Of a DNA stretch of 64,000 nucleotides, positions 27,883-36,515 are shown in pieces; within the stretch, counting starts at the first letter, position 1; every line of letters starts with the position of its first letter. The notes under the pieces were generated by a model that made no database searches, was not told where the DNA came from, and worked only from the letters and a program-made list of their open reading frames with translations. This DNA comes from Vallitalea maricola (GTDB lineage Bacteria; Bacillota; Clostridia; Lachnospirales; Vallitaleaceae). The translations under genes were made by a program, and so were the position numbers. The DNA lies in the NCBI RefSeq assembly GCF_036985595.1, contig NZ_BTPU01000027.1, positions 124,001 to 188,000 of the forward strand, read 5' to 3'.

Positions 27883-29433
27883 ATGTTAAGTGTAGAAAAA
27901 GTCAACCATGATTTTGGTGGAAGAATTATACTAAGTGATGTTTCTTTTAGATTGAAAAAAGGTGAACATGTGGCTCTAGTTGGACCAAATGGAGAAGGTA
28001 AAAGTACATTTCTCAAGATAATAACCAACAAACTTATGCCAGATGAAGGTGTCATTAAATGGTCACCCAAAGCAAAAGTAGGTTACTTAGACCAACATGC
28101 AGAATTACAAGAAGGAAGTAGTATTAGAGAAGTTTTAAAAGATGCTTTTAAGGAAGATTTCCAGTTAGAAGAAAAAATGATACAGATTTATGATGAAATG
28201 GCTAATTTCACTGAAGAAGAAATGACTGCTAAATTAGAAGAGGCTGCGGATATACAAACAATACTTGATCATAGTGGATTTTATGTAATTGACTCAAAGA
28301 TTGAAGAAGTAGCTAATGGTCTGGGATTGGGGGATATTGGTCTGGATAAAGATGTTAGCGAGCTAAGTGGTGGTCAACGTACGAAAGTATTATTAGTAAA
28401 GTTACTATTACAAAGACCGACTATCTTATTGCTGGACGAACCAACTAACTTTCTTGATGAAAATCATATTGAATGGTTAAAAAGATATCTTGAGGAGTAT
28501 GAAAACAGTTTTATTCTTATCTCACATGATATTCCTTTTGTAAACAGTGTAGCATCGGTAATTTATCATATAGAGAATGGTGAATTCACAAGGTATACAG
28601 GGAATTATGATGATTTCATAAGGATGTATGAGATTAAGAAACGACAAGTGGAGCAAGCATTTGAAAAGCAACAAAAAGAAATTGATAAATTAGAAGATTT
28701 TATTGCAAGAAATAAAGCTAGAGTAGCTACAAGAGGTATGGCTAATAGCAGACAGAAAAAGTTAGATAAAATGGAAAAAGTTGAAAAGATTAGAGAAAAA
28801 CCTATGCCAAAATTCAATTTTATGTATGGGAGAGCATCTGGTAAGACTATTTTTGAAACTAAGGATATGGTATTAGGTTATAATGAGCCATTGACAAGTC
28901 CTCTGAATATGATATTGGAAAGAGGTCAACGAGTTGCAATAAAAGGTGTCAATGGACTTGGAAAATCAACCTTACTAAAAACCTTATTGGGGATAATTAA
29001 ACCTTATTCAGGCAAAGTCATATTGGGTGACTATCTTGAAATTGGTTATTTTGAACAAGAGTCTAATCCGGATAATGTAAATACTGCTATTGATGAAATA
29101 TGGGAAGAATATCCAGTACTTACTAATTATGAAGTTAGACAGGCACTTGCAAGATGCGGACTTACCAATGAGCATATAACCAGTCAAATGAAAGTATTAA
29201 GTGGAGGAGAGGCGGCCAAAGTAAGACTTTGTAAATTGATGTTACGTGATATTAATGTACTTGTTTTAGATGAGCCTACTAATCACTTGGATGTTATAGC
29301 CAAAAATGAATTGAAGAAAGCTATTATAGAGTTCAAGGGTACTTTGATAATGGTATCCCATGAACCAGAGTTTTATAGGGATGTTATAAATGAGGTTTGG
29401 AACTTGGAAGACTGGACAACTAAGATTATATAA
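27883..29433 (+). CDS. ABC-F family ATPase
   Basis: A 516-residue protein with two ABC ATPase domains and no membrane segment. Domain 1 has GPNGEGKSTFLK, LSGGQRTKVLL and ILLLDEPTNFLD. Domain 2 has GVNGLGKSTLLK, LSGGEAAKVRLC and VLVLDEPTNHLD. A charged linker (about residues 235-310, KKRQVEQAFEKQQKEIDKLEDFIARNK) joins them, as in ribosome-bound ABC-F factors. These act on the ribosomal E-site in translation control or antibiotic resistance. The closest type looks like the YkpA/Uup group, but the subfamily is uncertain. It is a single gene in a 230-bp-spaced setting after the BceAB-like pair. Confidence 0.93.
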   Translation: MLSVEKVNHDFGGRIILSDVSFRLKKGEHVALVGPNGEGKSTFLKIITNKLMPDEGVIKWSPKAKVGYLDQHAELQEGSSIREVLKDAFKEDFQLEEKMIQIYDEMANFTEEEMTAKLEEAADIQTILDHSGFYVIDSKIEEVANGLGLGDIGLDKDVSELSGGQRTKVLLVKLLLQRPTILLLDEPTNFLDENHIEWLKRYLEEYENSFILISHDIPFVNSVASVIYHIENGEFTRYTGNYDDFIRMYEIKKRQVEQAFEKQQKEIDKLEDFIARNKARVATRGMANSRQKKLDKMEKVEKIREKPMPKFNFMYGRASGKTIFETKDMVLGYNEPLTSPLNMILERGQRVAIKGVNGLGKSTLLKTLLGIIKPYSGKVILGDYLEIGYFEQESNPDNVNTAIDEIWEEYPVLTNYEVRQALARCGLTNEHITSQMKVLSGGEAAKVRLCKLMLRDINVLVLDEPTNHLDVIAKNELKKAIIEFKGTLIMVSHEPEFYRDVINEVWNLEDWTTKII

Positions 29434-29683
29434 TAAAAATGGTGAAAAACAACTTAAACTGCTACATCAAGTTGCAAATGTTCTGAGTGTAGTACAATAC
29501 AGATAATAATAAATATCATGGTAAATAAATAGAATTCCTAATTTGAACTTAGATGTATAAAGTATTATCACAATATAATATTATAAATTACGACAATACT
29601 TAACTAAGGAAATGATACTGAATATTACAAGTATGTTGTGTTTTTATAAAGTAAAACTCATTATCTGAAAGGAGAATTTAATA

Positions 29684-30694
29684 ATGATGAGGATGAACTT
29701 TAAGAAAAAATTACCTATAGAGACACCTCCCATAAGAGGATATCAATTTTTTGCATACCCATTATCAGTTATAAGTACTAATAAAAATTATTTACCTTGG
29801 CTATGTAATCATTATATTCAACTGTTCTGTAATCCTCAAGAAGTAAAAGTACATTTCTATGAACCATATAATAGGTATACGAATAATCCATGGTTTGATT
29901 ATGAAGTCATATCAAAATCTTCTATTAAATCATTTAATATGAATCCAACTGATTTAATAATTAAATATATAAATAGAGGATATTATATAGTATCACTAGT
30001 AGACGAATATTATATACCAAAAAGAAGAGCTTATAAAAAAGTGCATATGAAACATGATATCTTTATATTTGGTTATGATATTAGTAATAAAAATTTTGAT
30101 ATCTTAGGCTATGATGAGAATGTAATTTACAATCATACATATGTTCCCTTTAAATGTTTTGAGAAATCATTCTTGAAATTAGATAGTACATCGTTAATTG
30201 CATTTAAATTAAATCCTAATTACAATTGTGAACTTGATATAGTCAGTATTGTTTCTCAATTAAATGATTACCTGAATTCGAATAATTCATCAAATAAATT
30301 AAAACCTTATGATGATACACAAAATTTTTCAGATCATGTTTTCGGATTAGATACATATAATCAAGTAATTCATTATTTTGAGCTTTTGTTAAATAAAGAA
30401 GTAGAATTGGATTTAATATCTTTGCATTTTATGTATGAACATAAAAAATGTATGCTTTTACGTCTTCAACTTCTTGCAGAAAAGGGTTATATAAATGACA
30501 TTAATTATTATCTTAAAGCCTATGATGAAATCAAAAGAAAAATTATAATAGCAAGAAATTTACAATTAAAATATAAAATAACTAAAAACAACAATAGTCT
30601 AAAAAAAATAATCAGTATCTTGAAAGACATCTATCCAAAAGAAAAAAACATTGTTGAAGATATTTTAAATCAACTGCAAACAAAGAGTAAGTAA
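29684..30694 (+). CDS. unrecognised protein, BtrH/C39-like N-terminal region suspected
   Basis: A 336-residue soluble protein rich in Tyr, Asn, Ile and Lys, with no signal peptide or membrane helix. I do not recognise a firm family. Residues 85-140 (YIVSLVDEYYIPKRRAY, then HMKHDIFIFGYD and FDILGYD) resemble the cysteine-peptidase-like domain of BtrH-type acyl-transfer proteins and similar proteins found in nonribosomal peptide loci. The cysteines WLCNHY and LFCNPQ could supply the nucleophile. No biosynthetic genes lie beside it. The C-terminal 120 residues look helical, with lysine-rich repeats. GGAG precedes the ATG with good spacing, so it is a real gene; the domain guess is weak. Confidence 0.6.
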   Translation: MMRMNFKKKLPIETPPIRGYQFFAYPLSVISTNKNYLPWLCNHYIQLFCNPQEVKVHFYEPYNRYTNNPWFDYEVISKSSIKSFNMNPTDLIIKYINRGYYIVSLVDEYYIPKRRAYKKVHMKHDIFIFGYDISNKNFDILGYDENVIYNHTYVPFKCFEKSFLKLDSTSLIAFKLNPNYNCELDIVSIVSQLNDYLNSNNSSNKLKPYDDTQNFSDHVFGLDTYNQVIHYFELLLNKEVELDLISLHFMYEHKKCMLLRLQLLAEKGYINDINYYLKAYDEIKRKIIIARNLQLKYKITKNNNSLKKIISILKDIYPKEKNIVEDILNQLQTKSK

Positions 30695-31011
30695 TATAAG
30701 TTATGCTTTTGAAAAATATTTTTAACAATATAAAACTGACAACAAATAAAAGGTGACTATAAAGAAAATTGACTTTAGTGAATAAGGAAAAAGAATGATA
30801 TTTACAAAAATATGCTGAAACTAATTGTAAAAAGTTTAGAAATTCGATATAATAGGTGGGGAAATTCTAAAAAATGGCTTCATTCGTCATTTTTAACAAA
30901 ATATAGTTATTGACTCCTATTGTTAGTTGTCTTCGTTAGTAAAATCTCTATTTCTATTTGAAGAGTATGACAGTATGAGTTGGACATTCTATATAACATA
31001 ATAATACGATT

Positions 31012-31026
31012 TGATAAGTATTATCA
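31012..31026 (+). promoter_or_regulatory. Fur-box-like operator upstream of the GGGtGRT operon
   Basis: TGATAAG-T-ATTATCA at 31012-31026 differs by one base from the 7-1-7 Fur consensus TGATAATNATTATCA, and ATTATCATTATCG extends it. A plausible promoter (TTGGAC 30980-30985, TAATAC 31002-31007, 16-bp spacer) places it over the transcription start. The match is to Fur rather than PerR (TTATAAT half) or Zur. It lies 36 bases before the scaffold-like gene. The rest of the 30695-31061 gap shows nothing I can name. Confidence 0.6.
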
Positions 31027-31061
31027 TTATCGTTCATTCATTAAGGGAGGAAAAAGAGAAT

Positions 31062-31754
31062 ATGATGTACACTCATGAAGTGAAAAACATGTGTTGTGTT
31101 GCAAAAGGTCCTAATCATGGTCCAGCACCTATCCCTCAAGAAGGAAAATGGGTACAAGCAAAAGAAGTAAAAGACATTTCTGGTCTTACTCACGGTGTTG
31201 GTTGGTGTGCACCTCAACAAGGAGCATGTAAGCTTACATTAAACGTAAAAGATGGTATTATTCAAGAGGCTTTAGTAGAAACACTTGGATGTTCAGGAAT
31301 GACTCATTCAGCTGCAATGGCTTCAGAAATTTTACCAGGAAAAACTATTTTAGAAGCATTAAATACAGATTTAGTATGTGATGCTATCAATACTGCAATG
31401 AGAGAACTATTTTTACAAATAGTTTATGGAAGAACTCAAACTGCTTTTTCAGAAGATGGACTTCCAGTTGGTGCAGGTCTTGAAGATTTAGGAAAAGGTC
31501 TTCGTTCACAAGTAGGTACTATGTATGGTACTCTTGATAAAGGTCCTCGTTACCTTGAAATGGCTGAAGGCTATGTTACTAAAATAGGTTTGGATGAAGA
31601 TGATGAAATAATTGGTTATGAATTCATTCACTTCGGTAAAATGATGGATATGATTAAAACTGGTATGGACGCAGTAGAAGCAATGAAAAATGCAACAGGT
31701 ACATATGGTAGATTTGCAGACGCTGTTAAAACAGTCGATCCAAGACACGAATAG
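31062..31754 (+). CDS. IscU/NifU-like iron-sulfur scaffold-type protein paired with GGGtGRT
   Basis: A 230-residue protein. ATG 31062 is chosen for the GGGAGGAAAAAGAG just upstream; an in-frame upstream extension lacks a ribosome binding site. It has scattered cysteines in CCVAKG, GWCAPQQGACKLTL and LETLGCSGMTHSAAMASEI-type stretches (TLGCSGMTHSAAMASEI here). The last resembles the cysteine block of IscU/NifU scaffolds, but the protein is longer and distinct from the true IscU at 51402. It is 12 bp from the GGGtGRT gene and the two are probably co-translated. A Fur-like box precedes it, so iron limitation likely controls it. The biochemical role is not established. Confidence 0.75.
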   Translation: MMYTHEVKNMCCVAKGPNHGPAPIPQEGKWVQAKEVKDISGLTHGVGWCAPQQGACKLTLNVKDGIIQEALVETLGCSGMTHSAAMASEILPGKTILEALNTDLVCDAINTAMRELFLQIVYGRTQTAFSEDGLPVGAGLEDLGKGLRSQVGTMYGTLDKGPRYLEMAEGYVTKIGLDEDDEIIGYEFIHFGKMMDMIKTGMDAVEAMKNATGTYGRFADAVKTVDPRHE

Positions 31755-31766
31755 GAGGTTAGTAAT

Positions 31767-32768
31767 ATGGCATTATTTGAAGGATACGATAGAAGAATTA
31801 AAGGCATAGAAAAGACTTTAAAAGAAAATGGCATTAGTTCTATTGAAGAAGCTAAACAAATATGTGATGAAAAAGGTATTGACGTATATGAAATTACTAA
31901 ATCTATTCAACCTATTTGTTTTGAAAACGCATGTTGGGCTTACATTCTAGGTGCAGCAATTGCTATAAAAAGAGGAATAAAAGTTGCAGCAGATGCAGCA
32001 GAAGTTCTTGGTGAAGGCTTACAAGCTTTCTGTATTCCAGGTTCTGTTGCTGACCAAAGAAAAGTTGGTATCGGTCATGGTGGTTTAGGAGCTATGCTTC
32101 TTAGAGAAGAAACAAAATGTTTTGCTTTCTTAGCAGGCCACGAATCTTTCGCAGCTGCTGAAGGTGCTATCGGTATTGCACGTTCTGCAAACAAAGTTAG
32201 AAAACAACCTTTACAAGTAATCCTTAACGGACTTGGTAAAGATGCAGCTCATATTATTTCCAGAATCAATGGATTTACATATGTTAAGACTGAGTTTGAC
32301 TATACTACTAGTGATTTAAAAGTAGTTAGTGAAAAAGCATATTCTAAAGGAGAAAGAGGAAAAGTTAGATGTTACGGTGCTGACGATGTACGTGAAGGTG
32401 TTGCAATCATGCACAAAGAAGGCGTAGACGTTTCTATCACTGGTAACTCAACTAACCCAACTCGTTTCCAACATCCAGTTGCTGGTACTTACAAAAAAGA
32501 ATGTGTACAAACAGGTAAAAAATACTTCTCAGTAGCATCTGGTGGTGGAACAGGTAGAACTCTTCACCCAGATAATATGGCTGCTGGTCCAGCTTCTTAT
32601 GGTATGACAGATACTATGGGTAGAATGCACTCTGACGCTCAATTTGCTGGTTCTTCATCTGTACCAGCCCATGTAGAAATGATGGGTCTTATTGGTATGG
32701 GTAATAACCCTATGGTTGGTGCTACAGTTGCAGTTGCCGTTGCAATACAAGAAGCTATGAATAAATAG
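31767..32768 (+). CDS. GGGtGRT family protein
   Basis: A 333-residue protein of the family named after its GGGTGRTLHPDN motif, which is present near residue 256. Other conserved stretches are GIGHGGLGAMLLREETKCFAFLAGHESFAAAEGAIG and TGNSTNPTRFQHPVAGTYKKEC. It has no membrane helix and no domain that I can tie to a known reaction. The high glycine and alanine content and smooth codon use suggest a well-expressed metabolic protein. It follows the scaffold-like protein in an operon ended by a strong terminator at 32791. The family is found in anaerobic Firmicutes and its function is, as far as I know, unknown. Confidence 0.9.
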   Translation: MALFEGYDRRIKGIEKTLKENGISSIEEAKQICDEKGIDVYEITKSIQPICFENACWAYILGAAIAIKRGIKVAADAAEVLGEGLQAFCIPGSVADQRKVGIGHGGLGAMLLREETKCFAFLAGHESFAAAEGAIGIARSANKVRKQPLQVILNGLGKDAAHIISRINGFTYVKTEFDYTTSDLKVVSEKAYSKGERGKVRCYGADDVREGVAIMHKEGVDVSITGNSTNPTRFQHPVAGTYKKECVQTGKKYFSVASGGGTGRTLHPDNMAAGPASYGMTDTMGRMHSDAQFAGSSSVPAHVEMMGLIGMGNNPMVGATVAVAVAIQEAMNK

Positions 32769-32790
32769 TATTGTAAATAAATATTTATTA

Positions 32791-32819
32791 ATCCCTGACT
32801 AAGATGTCAGGGATTTTTT
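32791..32819 (+). terminator. rho-independent terminator after the GGGtGRT gene
   Basis: ATCCCTGAC (32791-32799) pairs exactly with GTCAGGGAT (32806-32814) over a 6-base loop, followed by a T run. Confidence 0.92.
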
Positions 32820-33389
32820 ATATTAGAGAAGTTTAAGTAATGCAATAAAAATTAGTATCTTTAATAACAAGGTTATAGATTTTATTTTTATATAGATTAT
32901 TTTGTCGCAAAAAAAATTTTGATTTTCATTTGTTTTATGTTATACTATATATATGAGTAGGTCACATATCTACCCATATAGATAGTATAATGAAAATGAT
33001 TTCTTAGTTTAAATCACTTTTTTCTATTATACATAGTTAATATATCTAATTCATATCTATCTGAATAGAATAAGTTTATTTCTTATTTTCGTATTGAATT
33101 ATTTTTATAATAATTAACGTTAATTAATTGATATTAATATCATTAATTAAATTCAAAAAACTTGACCCGATTTTTAACATAATTGGTAAACTTTGGTTTA
33201 TAGATTTATTTTTTGAACCCATAAATAAGTTTTTATAAAATCAATGACTATATATCTGAATATTCTAAAAGATTATTAGTTTTAATTCTATATCTTTAAT
33301 TTAACAATAATTTAACTTTATGTTTATTTGCCTTTATTAATAGGCTTATACCATATATCTAATATTATTTTTTTTAAGGAGGAAAGTGA
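32820..33389. other. 570-bp AT-rich intergenic region with several inverted repeats
   Basis: No reading frame is convincing here. Visible structure: a 19-bp imperfect inverted repeat (32942-32960 with 32970-32988, two mismatches, 9-base loop); a perfect 16-bp palindrome TAATTAACGTTAATTA (33111-33126); and a second near-palindrome centred on GATATTAATATC (33130-33141). A TGATTT/AAATCA hairpin with a T run at about 32999-33023 could be a terminator. The 3' end presumably carries the promoter for the KamA-family gene. The long gap could hide a small RNA. Confidence 0.4.
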
Positions 33390-34511
33390 ATGGATTGGAA
33401 AAAAAGTTTAATTACAACTGGAGAGGAATTAAAAGAATATATTCCTATGACTAGAGAAGAACAGATGCTATTTGAAGATATCACAAGAAAACACCCTTTT
33501 TGTACTACAAAGTATTATTTATCTTTGATTGATAGAGATGATTCTAATGATCCAATAAAGAAAATGCAGATACCTTCATTTGGCGAAAAAAGCGAAGAAG
33601 GAGTATTTGACACTAGTGGAGAATCTGAAAATACCAAAATGCAAGGATTGCAACATAAGTATAGGACAACAGCATTATTGTTAGCTACAAATTCATGTGC
33701 TATGTATTGTAGACATTGTTTCAGAAAAAGGCTGGTTGGACTTAGTAATCAAGAGGTTTTAAGTAATTTTGAACATGCAGTATCATACATTAAACAGCAC
33801 AAAGAAATAAACAATATTTTAATTACTGGCGGAGATGCCTTTTTCTTGCCAACCAATATATTAAAAGTTTTTATGGAAACACTTTCAAAAGTTGAGCACA
33901 TTGACTTTATCAGATTTGGTACACGTATTCCAGTAGTATTACCTCATAGAATTATTCAAGATGAGGAACTTATAAATGCACTAGAGCATTATTCAAAAAT
34001 AAAACAAATATATGTAGTTACTCAATTTAATCATCCAAGAGAATTGACAGATACAGCAGTTGGAGGAATTAATAGATTGAAGAAAGCTGGTATCATAATT
34101 AATAATCAAACAGTCTTATTAAAAGGGGTTAATGATAACCCTACGGTATTAGCTAAATTAATGAATGATTTAGTAAAATACGGTGTTAACCCATATTATC
34201 TATTCCAGTGTAGACCTGTCAAAGGTGTAAAACATAGCTTCCAAGTTCCTCTTGCAAAAGGAATCAAGATTGTTGAAGATGCTAAAAAGAAATTAAGTGG
34301 CCATTCAAAGAGGTTTAAATTCATTATGTCACATAAAACTGGTAAGATAGAAATATTAGGAGAATTCAATAAACAGATACTCTTTAAATATCATCAATCT
34401 CCAATAGATTCAAGAATGGGAACAGTGTTCGGTGTTAAAGTAGGAGAGAAGCAGGGCTGGTTGAATGATGATATATGTCTAGATGAAGAAAATCTAAAGA
34501 AAATAGGGTAA
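33390..34511 (+). CDS. KamA-family radical SAM protein (lysine 2,3-aminomutase-like)
   Basis: A 373-residue radical SAM enzyme. The cluster motif CxxxCxxC is Cys103, Cys107 and Cys110 in NSCAMYCRHCFRKR, the KamA family signature. ITGGDAFFL and IRFGTRIPVVLPHRI complete the SAM and PLP region. Near the C terminus, where lysine 2,3-aminomutase has a glycine-rich PLP-lysine motif, this protein has IMSHKTGKIEILGE, so the loop is degenerate although a lysine is present. It is shorter than clostridial lysine 2,3-aminomutase. It could be an aminomutase for beta-amino acid osmolytes or fermentation, or a divergent relative. It stands alone after a long gap and before a terminator. Confidence 0.85.
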   Translation: MDWKKSLITTGEELKEYIPMTREEQMLFEDITRKHPFCTTKYYLSLIDRDDSNDPIKKMQIPSFGEKSEEGVFDTSGESENTKMQGLQHKYRTTALLLATNSCAMYCRHCFRKRLVGLSNQEVLSNFEHAVSYIKQHKEINNILITGGDAFFLPTNILKVFMETLSKVEHIDFIRFGTRIPVVLPHRIIQDEELINALEHYSKIKQIYVVTQFNHPRELTDTAVGGINRLKKAGIIINNQTVLLKGVNDNPTVLAKLMNDLVKYGVNPYYLFQCRPVKGVKHSFQVPLAKGIKIVEDAKKKLSGHSKRFKFIMSHKTGKIEILGEFNKQILFKYHQSPIDSRMGTVFGVKVGEKQGWLNDDICLDEENLKKIG

Positions 34512-34588
34512 ATAGAATCTATTAGATTAGAATAATATTAATTTGTCCCTTATGTATTGAAATAAACCTATAGTAATGATATATTTAA

Positions 34589-34625
34589 AAAAGATAATCT
34601 GTTATATTGGATTATCTTTTCTTGT
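34589..34625 (+). terminator. rho-independent terminator after the KamA-family gene
   Basis: AAAAGATAATC (34589-34599) pairs exactly with GATTATCTTTT (34610-34620) over a 10-base loop. The 3' arm itself supplies the T run. Confidence 0.8.
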
Positions 34626-34686
34626 GAATAGAAAAGATACTAATACGTTTAGCCGTTTTCCATATTGAAAGAAGGGACATGTAATT

Positions 34687-35361
34687 ATGTTTAAAGTTTT
34701 TATAGTTGAAGATGATACAACAATTGCAAATATCATATCTGATAATCTTAAGAAATGGGGATACGAGACAGCGGTTGCAAAAGAATTCTCGGATGTTTTC
34801 TCAGAATATGTTAGTTTTAAGCCTGACCTGGTTCTATTAGATATTGTATTACCGTTATATGACGGTTATTATTGGTGTTCAAAGATAAGACAAGAATCAA
34901 AAGTACCTATTATTTTTATATCATCAAAGGATTCTAATATGGATGTATTGATGGCTATCAATATGGGTGCAGATGATTATGTGACGAAACCTTTTTCTAT
35001 GGAGATTCTTCTTGCTAAGATAAGTGCCCTTATTAGAAGAACATATTCTTATACCAATAAGGCAACTAATCTTATTGAACATAAAGGAGCAATACTTAAT
35101 ATTGATGATGGAACATTAGTGTATAATGATGAGAAAATTGATTTGACGAAAAATGAATACAGGATATTATATGTGTTAATGAGTAATAAGGACAGTATTG
35201 TTTCAAGAGACAAGATTATGAGAAATCTATGGGAGCATGAAAGTTTTGTAGATGATAATACTTTAACTGTCAACATTAATAGATTGAGAAAAAAATTGGA
35301 TAACAAAGGTTTGGATAATTTTATTGCTACGAAAAAAGGACAGGGGTATATTATAGAATGA
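34687..35361 (+). CDS. OmpR-family response regulator, BceR-like
   Basis: A 224-residue regulator with a receiver (acidic pocket Glu8-Asp9-Asp10, phosphoacceptor Asp52 in LVLLDIVLP, Lys in DDYVTKPF) and a C-terminal winged helix (about residues 128-222, LTKNEYRILYVLMSN through NRLRKKLDNKG). The sequence LPLYDGYYWCSKIR is typical of the BceR group that pairs with intramembrane-sensing kinases. Its stop overlaps the kinase start as ATGA. It probably controls the BceAB-like transporter at 24970-27649, seven genes away, since no other BceAB-type transporter is near; that link is inference. Confidence 0.9.
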   Translation: MFKVFIVEDDTTIANIISDNLKKWGYETAVAKEFSDVFSEYVSFKPDLVLLDIVLPLYDGYYWCSKIRQESKVPIIFISSKDSNMDVLMAINMGADDYVTKPFSMEILLAKISALIRRTYSYTNKATNLIEHKGAILNIDDGTLVYNDEKIDLTKNEYRILYVLMSNKDSIVSRDKIMRNLWEHESFVDDNTLTVNINRLRKKLDNKGLDNFIATKKGQGYIIE

Positions 35362-36383
35362 ATATATTAAAATATTTGAGAGACAGAATTAGTCTTATAT
35401 TATTTTATGTGGTAAATCTATTTGTTATTAATCTAATATTGATCTTGGATGAAAGCAACGCTGTAAATATTAATAATATTATATATATGGACATTTTATC
35501 ATTATTCATAATTGGAGTTTACTTGGCTAGAGAATATAGAAAATATAATATTCTATATAAAGATATAGAGTATAAAATCAATCATCATCATTTTGAAGAG
35601 TTTGAGATAAGTGGTAATATGCATTATATTAAGATAATTTATTTTAAGTTGTTCAATGAGTTTTTTAGGAATGTTAATACTTCTAAGGAAATGTTGGATA
35701 AGGATAATGATGAGTATTATGATTTTATAACTTCTTGGGTTCATGCGGTTAAAATACCTATTGCTGCTAGTAGATTACTTATTGAGAGTAATGAAGAGAA
35801 TACAAAAGATACCTTGGTCAGTATTGAGAATGAGATAGATAAGATTGAGAGATATGTTGAACAGACTTTGTATTATTCTAGAAGTATGAGTTTTTCTAAG
35901 GATTATCTGATTAGGGAATATAATCTGAATAAGCTGGTAAAACAGTCCATCAAGAAATTTGCTAAGACATTTATTGGTAAGAAGATTGCTTTGACAGTGG
36001 ATATTGATGAGGATATCAGTATTTTTACAGATAAAAAATGGTTTGGATTCATATTAGAGCAATTACTTTCTAATGCGTTGAAGTATACGGATAAAAGCGA
36101 TGGTAGGATTGATATTAGTACTTATGAAGATGATAGGGAATATAGATTGCTTATTAGGGATAATGGAGTAGGTATTAAGATTGAAGATCTTAGGAGAGTT
36201 TTTGAGAGAGGTTTTACTGGATTTAATGGTAGGTATTTTGAGAAGTCTACAGGAATGGGGTTGTATTTGGCTAGAAAATTAGCTGGGAAGTTGGGACATA
36301 AGATTACTATTGAGTCTAAGTCTAATGTTTATACTTTGGTTAGGATTCATGTTAGTAAGGTGGGGGAATATTTTTTGAGGTAA
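35358..36383 (+). CDS. intramembrane-sensing histidine kinase, BceS-like
   Basis: A 341-residue kinase. Two N-terminal helices (about residues 13-31 and 42-60) have almost no loop between them, the hallmark of kinases that sense through a partner transporter instead of binding ligand. The phosphorylated histidine is in FITSWVHAVKIPIAASR, and the ATPase domain has EQLLSNALKYT, DNGVGI and STGMGLYLARKL. Codon use shifts near the 3' end toward AGG and TTG, but no frameshift is seen. It forms one translationally coupled unit with the regulator upstream. The BceAB-like transporter of this window is its likely sensory partner. Confidence 0.9.
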   Translation: MNILKYLRDRISLILFYVVNLFVINLILILDESNAVNINNIIYMDILSLFIIGVYLAREYRKYNILYKDIEYKINHHHFEEFEISGNMHYIKIIYFKLFNEFFRNVNTSKEMLDKDNDEYYDFITSWVHAVKIPIAASRLLIESNEENTKDTLVSIENEIDKIERYVEQTLYYSRSMSFSKDYLIREYNLNKLVKQSIKKFAKTFIGKKIALTVDIDEDISIFTDKKWFGFILEQLLSNALKYTDKSDGRIDISTYEDDREYRLLIRDNGVGIKIEDLRRVFERGFTGFNGRYFEKSTGMGLYLARKLAGKLGHKITIESKSNVYTLVRIHVSKVGEYFLR

Positions 36384-36440
36384 GGGATTACTTTTAGAAA
36401 ATTAGTTAGTAAAATTTTGGTGAAATGATTTGGCTGGGGC

Positions 36441-36484
36441 AAGGTGTATATAGGTGGTTTANNTAAACCACCTATATACACCTT
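36441..36484. repeat. perfect 21-bp inverted repeat closed over two undetermined bases
   Basis: Bases 36441-36461 are the exact reverse complement of 36464-36484. The only two N bases of the window (36462-36463) sit exactly at the apex. Arm length matches the 22-23-bp outer arms of the two structured repeats at 40646 and 43864, which suggests a third copy whose core is missing from the assembly. The alternative is a plain 44-bp hairpin that stalled sequencing. Confidence 0.7.
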
Positions 36485-36515
36485 TGGTTAGTCAGAGTGA
36501 AAGATGAAAAATATA

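Noticed and set aside
31062..31754. Calling the GGGtGRT partner a second IscU
   Set aside because: The cysteine block is IscU-like, but the length, spacing and C-terminal half differ from the genuine IscU at 51402, so only 'scaffold-type' is supported.
36441..36484. Ordinary rho-independent terminator of the BceS-like kinase gene
   Set aside because: The stem is far longer than usual, has no T run after it, and the two N bases at the tip leave the loop unknown. A terminating effect is possible but would not explain the features.
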